Below the pieces are notes generated by a model. That model was not told the DNA's origin. It worked only from the letters and a program-made list of their open reading frames with translations, and did no database searches. Below are positions 31,153 to 42,763 of a stretch of DNA of 64,000 nucleotides, one piece after another. A program made the position numbers and the translations under genes. The stretch's first letter is position 1; each line of letters begins with the position of its first letter. Source of the stretch: Sequoia sempervirens. Taxonomy: Eukaryota > Streptophyta > Pinopsida > Cupressales > Cupressaceae. The stretch spans positions 186,001-250,000 of the forward strand of contig VDFB02275574.1 of assembly GCA_007258455.2 (NCBI GenBank), in the 5' to 3' direction.

Positions 31153-32753
31153 TGTGGACACGGAAAAAGTAACCCTTCTACTTTTTCTCATGTTTAGGCC
31201 CTCCTAATGGCTTTGGCTTGATTTTTCCTAGATTTAATGTTGTAATGTGGCCATCACATTCATATTAGGTCTTGCACCCTTGAGAATCATTAAGAATTCT
31301 AGGATGTCTTATAAAAGTGTTGTGAAGTGTTGTAACCCACTTTCACACTTTTCTAGGACCCTTTTATTATAATTCACCTAAATAACCTCTTTTTATCACT
31401 TACCAAGCCATTTTGTAAAGAGTTGTAACAAACTCTCACGCTTTTCTAGACTTATCATCACTAATTAAACCATTTCTTATGTTTAAATGACCCCTTAATG
31501 CACTTCTCGTCCATACTTAAGTGTATTTTTGAGAATATTCCTGTTAAACAACATTAAATACACTTCAATCCCCGACACCCATTAAAATTTCCCTGGTGGG
31601 ACCAAATCGCCACTTAGGGCGACTTAGTCCCACCGGGCACAAAAATCAAAATAATTTTAATTTTCTAGCAGGGTTTTATTCTGTTGACCTTGAGGTCGGC
31701 CTATGATGTGTTATTTTCGAGAAATATTGGAAAATCAAGTATAAATAAAGGGGTTTCCCTCTCATTTTAATCCTAATTCATTCACTAAATCATTCAAGCA
31801 ATTATCAAGCAATTCTCAAGCATTCTAAGTACTTTCAAGCATCCATTGGAGCATCTTGTTGCATATCTTCAGACTTCAACATCAAGGGTTTGGTGAGTTT
31901 GTGAAATTGCATGTTATTTATTCATCATTATTTCTTTATTTTATTTTATTTTATATGGTTTGATTACCAAATCGAGGTTTGACCAAGGAAAACCCTTATT
32001 CTCTAACCCTTAACCCTTTTTCCCCTCTTTACATGTGTGTTTTGCAAGTCTTGTATGCAGATTTGTCAAAGAGGAAAGTGTCAAAAAGTGGTCAATAATC
32101 CATCAAAGTCATTCAAGTCAACAAAGCCCTAATTGAAGCTTGGAGACCTCTTTCAACCCGTTTTCTGCAGAATTTGAATCGAACACCTGTCAGGAAGGGA
32201 AGTGCAGACAAAAAGCTACAAAATCCTATCCCGAATTTCTTGAGATTCCTAGGTGGACTAAATCACCATCTATGGAAAATTAGTCCCACTGCCAGGCCTG
32301 AAAAGTGGTTTATGCATTTCCAGATACCCATTTGGCAGATTCCTGTTCTAGAAGAATCTCCCCAAAACAGGACTAAGTTGCCCAACTTGGGGTAAGTGGC
32401 CCAATTGGCTTCAACATCAAAATATGTAGGATTCCAAAATATCTCTACATTAGACTTCCATTTCCAGGTGCACCTCTCTAGTCTTGTTTAATTTTGTTAC
32501 TGTTTACTTGCATTCTGAGGTCATTTTGCATACATCACTGTGTTTTCAAAAACTTGCATATCTTAGGTTTTGCATTAATAAATCATTTATTTTATCAGTT
32601 TAGTGCATTAGGAAATTGTATTTAGGCATATTGCATCCATCCTTGCATTGATTTTGAGTGTAGACATTGCCCATTTTGGCCCATCTTTCTCCTTTTAGGT
32701 GAAAAACCCTAGAAGTGCTAGAAAGCCTTTGATTGTCAAAATCTTTGTTTACA
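31153..32753 (+). mobile_element. 5' LTR of nested Ty3/Gypsy-type element
   Basis: 1601 bases starting TGTGGACACGG and ending TTTACA, paired with 38064-39655. The left flank is GAATT (31148-31152) and the right flank of the element is GAAGT (39656-39660), a 4/5 target duplication. The TATA box is TATAAATA at 31740-31747. A GC-containing hairpin at about 31596-31633 (GTGGGACC...AGTCCCAC) is retained in the other LTR. Confidence 0.95.
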
Positions 32754-33304
32754 TTTTGGTGAACCCAACTTTTGAACATCTTACTTCTGATTTCAAGTGC
32801 ATTTGCATCCTAGGTTTAACTTGCATCAAAATTGCATTAGGTTTTTCATTGTTTAATTTGCATCCTAGGGTTTTCAAAATTGCATTAGTGAAAAGCTCAT
32901 ATAGCTTGCATTTTTGCATCATATTTCTTTGGAAAACAACAAAATTCTGCATTTTCACACTGTGGTTGTATCTATACATCTAAAAAGCATAAAATTTCAT
33001 TTAAAACTTTTGAAAAACCTTAAAAAAATCATCACTAGGACTAATTCACCACACTGGGTGACTTAGTCCTCCTGCACATTTTGCACTATAATTTCTGGCA
33101 TTTTTTGCATCTTTGTTTTCTATTATTGCATTACTGCTACAGTTTCCAAAATTGTAGTTATCATCTTTTTCTTGCTCTTAGTTTATATTGCATTTCAATC
33201 CACTCGCATTTAGAAACCTTTGCATGAGTGTTTGGTGTCCTATTGCTAATACCTTAGTGAGATGAAGCTCAATACTCAAGTTATCCCACGATAATACACA
33301 CATT
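32754..33304 (+). other. Leader of the Gypsy-type element
   Basis: It begins 'ttttggtgaaccc', a possible primer binding site that is not the initiator-Met type. A hairpin at 33037-33070 pairs 'aggactaattcacc' with 'gggtgacttagtcct', the same word family as the LTR hairpin. No coding frame is credible. Confidence 0.5.
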
Positions 33305-33928
33305 GTGGATCTTGGATTGTCTAAAACTTCCACTCCTAGTATTGAAAATAGTACACTAGGCATGAACCCTAACTTTATCAACTCTTTTCCTTCCAATAGC
33401 ATGCAAGTTGACACATCAACTGATCACATTCCACAAGACAAAGTCATTAACATTCACGAGGACTTAACACATCTCAAACATTCACTATGTCTTGAAAACA
33501 TTTCAACCACTGTAATTCCTACTATAGAAAACATCCATTGCATGCCTGAATGTGATGAAGGCCTAAAGGTTATGAAACAAATTTCTGAGATATACCATAA
33601 ACATGTTCCTTCCACCTCTAGTACATCCCAACCAACAAACACTATGGTTAGTCAAGGAGGACCTAACACTTCTCCTCCCTCCACAGTGGCATCCATACCT
33701 ACCTATACCACTCCTCAAGTCACAACCATAATGCAACAGGTTAGTAATGTGATTCCTTCCTCAACTATTCCTGCTAGCATTCCTAATTCTTATGTGGCAT
33801 CACATGTTCTCTCCTCTTCCACCATACCATTTATAAGCATCCCCTTCACTTTCCCTACCATTACATACACTCCATCACCGCTTTCCCTTCCACCTCCTAC
33901 CACCTACACTGACCCTCTCATAACATAA
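33305..33928 (+). pseudogene. Gag-upstream frame of the Gypsy-type element
   Basis: 207 codons, Ser/Thr/Pro-rich, in a different frame from the gag domain that follows. It includes 'HEDLTHLKHSLCLEN' and a C-terminal Pro/Ser/Thr-rich tail. Position just upstream of gag suggests the N-terminal part of the element's polyprotein, displaced by a frameshift between 33928 and 34066. No catalytic motif. Confidence 0.45.
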
Positions 33929-34065
33929 CTTTTCCAAACTTTCTCCTCCATGCAAAAAAAATATCCACCATCAACCAAAATCAGAATGGACCACCCACCT
34001 ATTATGTTTTAAGCAGCCCACTATCTTTGGAAATCCTGCTTACACCAATGCCACAAGGAATATAG

Positions 34066-35466
34066 ATGCCTAGATTTGAGAAGTATGGAGGGAAGGGAGA
34101 TACTTCTAACCATGTTAATGCTTACATCGCCTTATGTAGTGACTTTTTCCTTGACGATAAACTATTATCCAAACTATTTCCTAGGACTTTAAAAGACACT
34201 GCCTTAGAATGGTTTTCATCCTTACCAAACAATTCAATTCATTCATTCAATGAACTAGTTGATGCATTTATAAATCATTTCTAAGTACATATGAATCCAA
34301 AGAAGACCTTGGTTGATTTGATGAGATGAAAACAACATGAAGAGGAAAAGATAACTGATTTTATCTCACGATACCAATCTCTTTACTCTCAAGTCGATGT
34401 CAAGCTTCCCGATCCACATCTTCAAAAGATGTTTATAGAAAACTTGCAAACTAAACTTCAGGATAAACTCACAATGATGAAATTTCCCTCCTTTATGCAC
34501 TTGTGTACTACCCTTTGTGATTATCTCAACTTGTTTAGTAGTCAAGATGCCAAGTCCACTTCTAGCCGAGCTAAGAACTCTGAACATGCCAATCCAAACA
34601 ATTCACAACCATTTAGAAAACAAAACAAAGGGTTCTTATAGTTCAACCCCCCTCAACAACCAACTCAACCCGTCAATAACCAAGTAGTAGCTGTTAAAGC
34701 CGTGATACCTTATAGTTATGGAGATTTGAAACGATAGTTTACACCTTTGCTAGACACTCTTCATAACATAATGTCCCAACTTATACAACAACAAATGATT
34801 ACCTGTTGTTAAACCACTCGATCCTACTAAGCCTTTACCTCCAACCTTTAAACCCAATGCTTATTGTCACTATCATAGACATTTAATGGACATGATACAG
34901 AAAATTGCAAGTGTCTTAAACACCTCGTGCAAGACCTCATTGATTCTAGTTGTCTATCCATTTTAACTGTTAATGTTCAAGGCAATAAGTCTATTGCCCC
35001 TCCAAATCATAATTTGCAAATTTTTACCAATCCCATGCCCAAACATAATGTGTCATTTGTCAAAGCTAGTGAAACTCAAAATAATGATGTGATGAATATT
35101 CATACAGATATTGAACATCCTGATCCTATTCCACATACTACCACTATTAATCCCATGTATGAAATGGTAGGTGTGATAGACGTTATCCCTCATAAGGGCC
35201 AACCTAAGAAATCTCTTGATATTACTTTCTCTTCTAAGGATATACTTCTAAATCTTCCCAATGGTCCTCTTTACATAGCCGGTCATATTTATGATAAGCC
35301 CACTAATGGGATACTCATAGATCCTGGGTGTGGAGAGAATGTGATCACTAAGGAATTTTTGGTATTACATGATCTTTATCAAGATGATTATGGTAAACTA
35401 AAAGCATGGATCAAAACACACAATGGTTTTGTTTGCCCTACGATAGGATCGATTGTCCTTCCATTA
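34066..35466 (+). pseudogene. Gag-protease frame of the Gypsy-type element, broken
   Basis: Residues from 34066 match the Gypsy gag fold: 'MPRFEKYGGKGDTSNHVNAY' then 'LFPRTLKDTALEWFSSLPNN'. The frame continues past stops at 34282-34284, about 34327, 34639-34641 and 34735 through 'DFISRYQSLYSQVD' and 'FIENLQTKLQDKL'. Near 34865-34925 a one-base shift separates 'YCHYHRH' from 'GHDTENCKCLKHL', together a C-H-H-C knuckle. The protease region 'GPLYIAGHIYDKPTNGILID' is followed by PGCGENVI; the catalytic Asp codon is 35320-35322, within D-P-G rather than the usual D-T/S-G. In the family, gag packages RNA and the protease matures it. Confidence 0.85.
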
Positions 35467-36480
35467 TAGATAGGACCTAAAATAGTGGATGTCCCGTAGT
35501 CGAACCCATTTCATTTGTGGCTAGGCCATCCCTAGCTTCGCTCAATGAAAGTTGTCCCTTTGATCATACACAAATGTTTAAATTTTCTGCTTGACAATGA
35601 CATATTCACTGTTCACCATAGTGGCTTTAACCCTTTGTCTTCTAAAGGAAACTTCTCTTTAGAATCCTTTTGGCCCGAGCCCATGGAACCTATAACGCCT
35701 CACAAATACTTATTTTTCATTGCTTACCAAAAGTTCAAAGCAAAGAAAATTGCAGAATTGTCTCTCCACAACACATCCCCGTCCACTCCCAACACTCCTA
35801 TCCTAGATGAAACAATGCTTCAACCTAAACAAGAACCAACCCATCAAACTCAACCAACACTCGAAACCTCCCCCACATCATCCAAACAACCACGAGATAA
35901 TGATAATAACTTCGTCATGCCTCCTCATATAAAACAAGTTTATAAGGCAAAGGAGAAAGTGGACGAACAACCTTCCATGGTTTCTTCTATTCCTCCCTTT
36001 AGGGAAGAAAAGCAACCAATGGTTGATCAACCCACTCCTTCACAAGCACAACTTGACAATAAAACCAAAAGAAATCGAGGAGCTAGGGAGCGTAGGTGTC
36101 GATGTCGTGCCCTTGCTCGCAAGTCACAAGATGAAGAAAATAAAGAAAATCAAAATCCGCACTTGACAAAAGCAATGCATGACAACCCTCCTCCCTGATC
36201 ACAACAAAACTATCCCATACAACAACCACAACTCATGATACACCCTTCATTGGACATTATCATCCATCCTCCTGTCGTGATTAACCTGGATGACGATGAT
36301 GAGATTACTAAAATAGATGAAGAGGTGCATAATGATTTGAATACATTATTTTCCTCTTCCATAAGCTTAAACGACAAATCTCCTACAACAAGTGTAGAAC
36401 CTGGTACTTCCCCTAGTTTGGCACTTGCACTTGTCCCATTAGCTAGTTGTCCGCCCTCGGCATATCCTGAACATGATTGA
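35467..36480 (+). pseudogene. Post-protease region with basic and acidic tails
   Basis: The same frame as gag-protease continues beyond TAG 35467, 35497 and 35533. It reads 'LGHP' then 'IHKCLNFLLDND', 'FSLESFWPEPMEPI', as in the segment between protease and RT of Gypsy polyproteins. Instead of RT there follows a Pro/Gln-rich stretch, a strongly basic cluster at about 36066-36125 ('RNRGARERRCRCRALARK'), a stop at 36196-36198, and an acidic end ('VINLDDDDEITKIDEEV', 36277-36327) closing with TGA 36478-36480. A basic cluster could bind RNA or act as a nuclear signal; this is inference. Confidence 0.65.
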
Positions 36481-38063
36481 GAGACAGATGACTTGCTCAT
36501 CGATTGAATTTCATTTTCCTTACTAGTCTTTTGTATTTTCTTTTTCTTTTATGTGTTTGCATGTGCATAACGTGTTCCCTCATGATGTGTCATTTGATGT
36601 TCTCTCTCTTTGTGACATTCTTCTATTTGTTCCTTCATTCTTCTATATGTCATGCATCCCTTTCGCTTTCGCTTTCGGTCTTTTATCTTTTTCTCATGTT
36701 TTTCCTTTTGGGGATGACTCAAGGCATTGAGACCGAAATGTCTCTTTCATGTTGACCCAAAATACCCCTTTTCTTTTTCTTTTCCTTTTAAATTTTTCTT
36801 GTGTTTTCTCTCTCTTTGTGTCATTCTTCTAGTTCTATGTATTTGGGGAATGATGGCAGTTCTGAGCTCTTTACAAAACATTGTAGCAACAAACATACTG
36901 ACCCAAAATCCATAAATCCCTTGTGTGTTTGGTGTTTTCATTTTGGGGGCAACTCTTTTTTTTCTTTTTCCTTTCTCTCGCATGACGTAGCCTTACTTGG
37001 AAACGTATGACTTGGCATAGGGGATTTCCAAGTTGGCTCTCATGTCTTCTTTCTTGTTTGCATTTTTCCTTTGCTACTTTAAAGTAATTGCTCACAGTAC
37101 GATGTGTAGCAATTCCTTTAAAGTGGGGGCATACATTGACATTATTCATTTTACATTTTTCCTTTTTCTTGGTTCTTAGTGTAGCCTTCTTACTTCATAT
37201 GATGTGTTTTGTCACTTTGTGGATGACATTCGGTGTAATGTCCTTCATGAGTGTGATCTATCTTAACATATTACATTCCTCTTGGTGGCTTCATGTGACA
37301 CACCGCATCCCCTAAGTTGCAAATTTTCTATCCTTTGATTGGTCCTCTCTTGGAGACATTAGATACAATGTTCCCTAAGTTAAATACCTCACACGAACTA
37401 AGCAAGACTCCTTTTAACATCTTTTGCATGTTGCATTTTGCATTTGTTATATGGCCACCTTGCATAACACAACTTGCATGCCTGTAGTGCCATCACATTT
37501 GTTCATGAGCTCCAAGCATACGAAGCTTTGCTTGTCTCGTGAAGCTCGAAATGCCATTTTTATTTTGTGGTGCCTTATTAAATTTATCAGGAGGTATAAC
37601 TTTGGTATGGTTGAGCGGGAAGCCCATTATGAGGCATAAATTTTCCCCATAGCCACCTGCATGTGTGTGAGTGCATACCAGCCACGAGTGTATGTTTCTC
37701 ACCTTTTTGGCCTTCTCACCCGATGGAAAACCATGAGTTTCATCGCCTCAGAGTGAGTATTCATTTATTTTTCTAGACAAACAACCTAGATTTGATCCAC
37801 AACGAGATGGACAAACAATCGAAGCTTGATTCAACTCTCTCTTTTCCCTTCTCTCCCTTTCATTCTTTTACATCATTCTCATGTGGTGCACTCATGTTTG
37901 GTTTGCCATGGGATCTTCATCTTGGGGGCTTGATCATCCCTCTTGATTGTTGTTATCTCATCTTGCTAGCATTAGTTCATTGAAACCCCTCTTGATATGC
38001 ATGTTCAGATACTCTAGTGTGAGTTTGAAGTAGGTTCATCCTCTCACTAAAATGGGGGCTAAC
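36481..38063 (+). other. Non-coding 3' region of the Gypsy-type element with purine tract
   Basis: About 1.6 kb without a credible gene. Pyrimidine-rich stretches (for example 36590-36800 and 37830-37870) and repeated 'tgggggc' words at about 36941 and 37123 occur. The tract 'aaaatgggggctaac' ending at 38063 is the expected polypurine primer for plus-strand synthesis. Confidence 0.6.
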
Positions 38064-39655
38064 TGTGGACATATAATTAGTAACCCTTCTAATTTTTCTC
38101 ATGTTCAGGCCCTCCTAGTGGCTTTAGCTTGATTTTTCCTAGATTTAATGTTGTAATGTGTCCAACACATTCACATTAGGTCTTGGACCCTTGAGAATCA
38201 TTAAGAATTCTAGGATGTCTTGTAAAAGTGTTGTGAAGTGTTGTAACCCACTTTCACACTTTTCTAGGACCCTTTTATTATAATTCACCTAAATAACATC
38301 TTTTTATCACTTACCAAGCCTCATTTCAAAGTGTTGTAACAAACTCTCATGCTTTTCTAGACTTTTCATCACTAATTCAACCCTTTCTTATGTTTAAATG
38401 ACCCCTTAATGCACTTTCTGGCCATACTTAAGTTTATTTTTGAGAATATTCTCGTTAAACAACATTAAATACACTTCAATCCCCGACACCCATTAAAATT
38501 TCCCTAGTGGGACCAAGTTGCCACTTGGGGCGACTTAGTCCCACTGGGCACACAAATCAAAATAATTTTAATTTTCTGGTGGGATTTTATTCTCTTCACC
38601 TTGAGGTTAGCTTGTGATGTGTTATTTTTTGAGAAATATTAGAAAATAAAGTATAAATAAATGGTTTTTTTGCTCATTTTAATCCTAATTCATTCACTAA
38701 ATCATTCAAGCAATTATCAAGCATTCTAAGTACTTTCAAGCATCCATTGGAGCATCTTGTTGCATATATTTAGAATTCAACATCAAGGATTTGGTGAGTT
38801 TGTGACATTGAATTTTATTTATTCATCATTCTTTCTTTATTTCATTTCATTTTATAGGGTTTGATTACCAAATCGGGGTTTGACCAAGGCAAACCCCTAT
38901 TCTCTAACCCTTAACCCTGTTTCCCCTCTTTTCATATGTGTTTTGCAGGTCTGGTATGCAGATTTGTCAAAGAGGAAAGTGTAAAAAGGTGTTCAATAAT
39001 CCATCAAAGTCATTCAAGTCAAAAAATCCCTAATTGAAGCTTGGAGACCTCTTTCAGCCCGTTTTTTGTAGAATCTAAACCGAACACCTGTCAGGAAGGG
39101 AAGTGTACACAGAAAGCTACAGAATCCTGCACTAAATTTTCCAAGATTCCCAGGTGGACTAAGTCACCATCTATGGAAAATTAGTCCCACTTCCAGGCCT
39201 GAAAAGTGGTTTCTGCATTTCTGGATACCCATTTGGCAGATTCTTGTTCTGGCAAAATCTCCCCGAAACAGGACTAAGTCGCCCAACTTAGCATAAGTGT
39301 CCCAGTTGGCTTTAACTTCAAAATATGTAGGATTTCAAAACCTTTATGCATCATACTTCAATTTCCAAGTGTACCTTTATTGTCTTGTTTAATTTTGTTA
39401 TTGTTTACTTACATTCTTAGGTCATTCTGCATACATCACTATGTTTTCAAACAACTTGCATATCTTAGGGTTTCCATTAATAAATCATTTATTTTATTAG
39501 TTTAGTACATTAGGACATTGTATTTAGGCATATTGCATCCATCCTTGCATTGTTTTTGAGTGTTGACATTTCCCATTTTGGCCCATCTTTCTCCTTTTAG
39601 GTGAAAAACCCTAAAAGTGCTAGAAAGCCCTTAGGTGCCAAAATCCTTGTTTACA
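38064..39655 (+). mobile_element. 3' LTR of nested Gypsy-type element
   Basis: 1592 bases, starting TGTGGACATAT and ending TTTACA; aligns end to end with 31153-32753 with many point differences and a few small indels. TATAAATA is at 38652-38659. Confidence 0.95.
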
Positions 39656-40403
39656 GAAGTTAAGTTTAGAAATCAGTCCTAAATATGATTTTGATCATGA
39701 GGAAATGTCTGAAATTCCATATGCTAGTACAGTTGGTAGTTTGATGTATGCAATGGTCTTTACAAGACCAAATATAGCCCAAATAGTGGAAGTTCTAAGT
39801 AGCTTTATGTCTAACCCTGGTAAAGAACATTGGACTTATATTGAGAGGGTGTTTAGATATTTACGAGGTACTTCCAATTATTGTTTGGTTTATCATGGTG
39901 TTAATAATATTGATATTATGCATAGATCATTGGACATACAGGGTTTTGTTGATTCAGATTGGGCAAGAGACCTGGACAGTCGGAGGTCAACAAGTGGCTA
40001 TGTGTTTACTTTGTTTGGAGCTGTGGTTAGTTGGATGAGTTAGAGGTAGCACGTGGTTGCTTTTTCCACCACATAAGTAAAGTACATGGCTGCTACACAT
40101 GCCTCTAAAGAGGCAGTTTGGTTACAAAGACTTGGGAAAGGTATTGGTTTTAATTGCAAGCAAATTAGACTTGAATGTGATAGTCAAAGTGCTATTTGTT
40201 TAGCCAAAAATCCTATGTATCATGCTCGTACTAAGCATGTTGATGTTCAGTGTCACTTTTTGTGAGAAATGGTTGAGAGTGGGAAGGTATTGATTGAGAA
40301 AGTTAACACTTTGATCAATGCTGCATATTATCTTACGAAACTAGTTCCTATAGATAAGTTCTCTTGGTGGAGGAAGGCCATTGGCCTTGAGTCTTGTACT
40401 TGA
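39656..40403 (+). pseudogene. Ty1/Copia RT end and RNase H (right of the nested insertion)
   Basis: The frame resumes the Copia pol and reads 'IPYASTVGSLMYAMVFTRPN', 'SFMSNPGKEHWTYIERVFRY' and 'GFVDSDWARDLDSRRSTSGY', then RNase H 'AATHASKEAVWLQRLGKGIG', 'ECDSQSAICLAKNPMYHART' and 'KHVDV', ending at TGA 40401-40403. It removes RNA from RNA-DNA hybrids in live elements. Stops at 40041 (TAG), 40047 (TAG), 40074 (TAA) and 40263 (TGA) make it dead. A purine tract 'aaagtgggaga' (40450-40460) precedes the LTR that follows. Confidence 0.92.
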
Positions 40404-40462
40404 TTTATAATAATGATTCCTTGTTTAGAATAATTGTAATGTATAATGTAAAGTGGGAGAAT

Positions 40463-41688
40463 TTTGGGAATAGGATGACATTTAATTGCAATCCTAAACA
40501 TATTTCATGTATCTCCTAAGTCCTTGGAAAGTGTTCCCCAACACTAGGATTAGAAAGAGATTAAATTCGAATGAAATGAACATGTGGGGTTGTCCAAGAA
40601 GAGCTCCTACAAGATAGGAGCACATGGGATGCCCACATGGAAGGTGGAACCTACCTTACTTCAGTTAACTATTTGGAGGATTGATAACACTTCAGTAATG
40701 CATGTTTTAGATCCTACAAATTAGGGATTGATATTTACATGAGTGGGTGGAAGATTAGTTTAGTTTAGTTCTGTTAAGTTAAGTTTAGTTCAGTATCAAT
40801 TCAGTTTAGTTCAGTTATGGTTCAGTTATCTTCAGTTGCATGTAGTTATTTTGAGTTGAATGCTAGTTGACTTGAGTTGCATGACTAATGACTTTAGTTG
40901 CATGACAGATAACAGGTGGATACTTTCAGTTAAGTGGGGATGATCAATCATGCATAATGTTTGCATGAATTGGTGGAGATATATGTTTTAGTTAACTAAG
41001 ATTTACTTGGGTCCACCTTGGGCGCCCAAGTTGGCATATTTCAATTAACACCTTTTACATGAGAAAATATTTACAAGGCTCAGTCAAGTGGGCCCATTCT
41101 TGGGTGCCAACTTTGAGGTGAAGTTTGCAAGATATTTTCTTGACCAAAGTTCAGTTAAGTGTTTAGTTTGGGGTGCCTAAATTAAGGAAGACTTTGGTTT
41201 GACTTCAGATTATAGTGTGGAACTCTACTTGCCCAATCTAGGCATAGATTTTTGTGAGGAGCTTTATGCTCTTGTTTTGTATAACTCTTATGAGTTTACA
41301 TGCTCATATTTTGTTTATTAATTGCAGCAAGTGAATGAGAGTTCCATGAGAATTTATTGCAGGTTGTGAAGAAGGATTGTTGAAGGCAAGGAAGCATATC
41401 AATCAAGGATTGATACAGTATTAATGTAATCTTGTTCTACAGTTAAATAATACAAGCACTATTAATTCTGGTGGAGTTTTTCCTGAAATTGTTTCTCCCT
41501 ATATATGTTGTGTCACTTCTACCTTCTTGTCTCATTATTCTACAATTTTCTATCTCTTTCTATAATTGGTAAAATTGATCTAAACAGATTAATCATACAC
41601 AAAGAATTGTGACAAAGAACACTTAATTAGATCTACAGTCTCATTGTTTTACAAGTTTTAAGCTGCAATATTACCTTCATTTTCAACA
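40463..41688 (+). mobile_element. Copia LTR shared by the two Copia halves
   Basis: It begins at about 40463 after the polypurine tract (TTTTGGGAATAGG, probably a mutated TGTTGGG start) and ends CAACA at 41688. The primer binding site TTTGGTATCAAAGC follows. It is therefore a 3' LTR with respect to the RNase H on its left and a 5' LTR with respect to the gag on its right. Internal short repeats of 'agttcagtt/agtttagtt' lie at about 40755-40905. No second LTR copy was found in the window. Confidence 0.8.
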
Positions 41689-41799
41689 TTTGGTATCAAA
41701 GCAAGGTATACCAAACACTTAATTAGATTTACAGTCTCATATTTTTACAAGTTTTAAGCTACAATATTACCTTCATTTTCAACATTTGGTATCAAAGCC
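41619..41799 (+). repeat. ~95-bp tandem duplication covering LTR end and primer binding site
   Basis: 'aacacttaattagat' begins at 41619 and 41714; 'ttttcaacatttggtatcaa' ends each copy (41699 and 41795). The element therefore has two candidate primer binding sites (from 41689 and 41785), each one mismatch from the initiator-Met consensus. Confidence 0.85.
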
Positions 41800-41911
41800 A
41801 TGGTTGGTTAGAGTTTGGGACGCTTTTCTCTTAAAAGTTTGAATTTTTTTTTGCTGTAATGGGAGCTTTTACTCTTGTGTTATCACAGATTTGTAAAAGA
41901 AGTGTGTTACA

Positions 41912-42763
41912 ATGAGTTCTACTTCTCGTCTAGATATTGAAAGATTTGATGTATCTAGTTATGAGGTGTGGAAACTAAAAATGGAGGATCTCCTTGAAGA
42001 GAGAGATCATTGGTTAGTTGTTTGTAATGTGATAAAACCATCTACAACAATGTCATATGAGGATTGGGCTAAGCTTGATAAGAAGGCAAGAGGGATCATA
42101 AGGTTATGTCTTGTTGATGTTGTTCTCTTGAATGTTTCAGATGAAGCTACCACATATAAGTTGTGGAAGAGGATAGGTCATATCTATCAAACCAAAATTC
42201 TTACTAATAAGTTGTATCTGAAAAGACAGTTGTATTCTTTAAAGATGAAAGATGGTGATTCTGTTGCACATCATTTAAATGCTTTCAATTTGATTCTAAG
42301 TCAGTTAGTACATGTAGATGTAAAGCTAGAAGATGAAGATAAATGGATTTTGTTACATTTTTCTTTACCAAAGTCTTGGGAAAATCTAATTGTTGCTATC
42401 AATGGTAGTGGTGCAGATCCTAAGATGGAAAATATAATTCCTACTCTCCTATTAGAGGAGATGAGGAGGAAGTCTAAAATGGGATCCCAAGATGCCTTGT
42501 TTGTAAGAGGTGGGCCTAAGGAAAAGGAACCTAAGGGAGACAAGAAAGGAAAGGATAAGTCCAAAGGATAGTCTAAATCCCCTAGTAAGAGTAAGGTAAA
42601 GTGTTGGAATTGTGGGAAACTGAGACATGTAAAGAAGGATTGTAAGAACAAGAAAAATAGTTCTAATGCTTCTACAGAGAAATCCTCGGATGACGGTAAT
42701 GATGCATTAATCATCTCATGTAAAATTGTCAGTGATGACTCTTGGCTTATTGATTTAGGTTGA
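41912..42763 (+). pseudogene. Ty1/Copia gag and start of protease, broken
   Basis: ATG at 41912 begins 'MSSTSRLDIERFDVSSYEVW', then the UBN2-type gag core 'LYSLKMKDGDSVAHHLNAFN' and a Lys-rich tail. TAG at 42569-42571 interrupts; the same frame continues to the zinc knuckle CWNCGKLRHVKKDC (C-x2-C-x4-H-x4-C, about 42602-42643). The protease site reads WLIDLG followed by TGA (42761-42763), where the family has W-x-x-D-S/T-G-A, so both the catalytic triplet and the frame are damaged. The first gag segment is 220 codons and otherwise intact. Confidence 0.92.

Larger units (their letters stand above)
31153..39655 (+). mobile_element. Non-autonomous Ty3/Gypsy-type element with gag-protease only (TR-GAG-like), inserted in Copia
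   Basis: Two LTRs of about 1.6 kb enclose 5.3 kb. The interior has a structured leader, a gag-protease frame with stops (34066-36480), then about 1.6 kb of non-coding sequence before a purine-rich tract 'aaaatgggggc' at 38050-38060 next to the 3' LTR. No reverse transcriptase, RNase H or integrase is present on either strand. That matches elements with terminal repeats and a GAG gene only, which need enzymes from a partner. Similar LTR substitutions and shared deletions show the LTRs derive from one insertion. It is younger than the Copia it interrupts. Confidence 0.9.

Noticed and set aside
36504..37639. Several plus-strand frames in the 3' part of the Gypsy-type element
   Set aside because: They are hydrophobic translations of pyrimidine-rich DNA in the non-coding region between the gag-protease frame and the polypurine tract, with no domain match.
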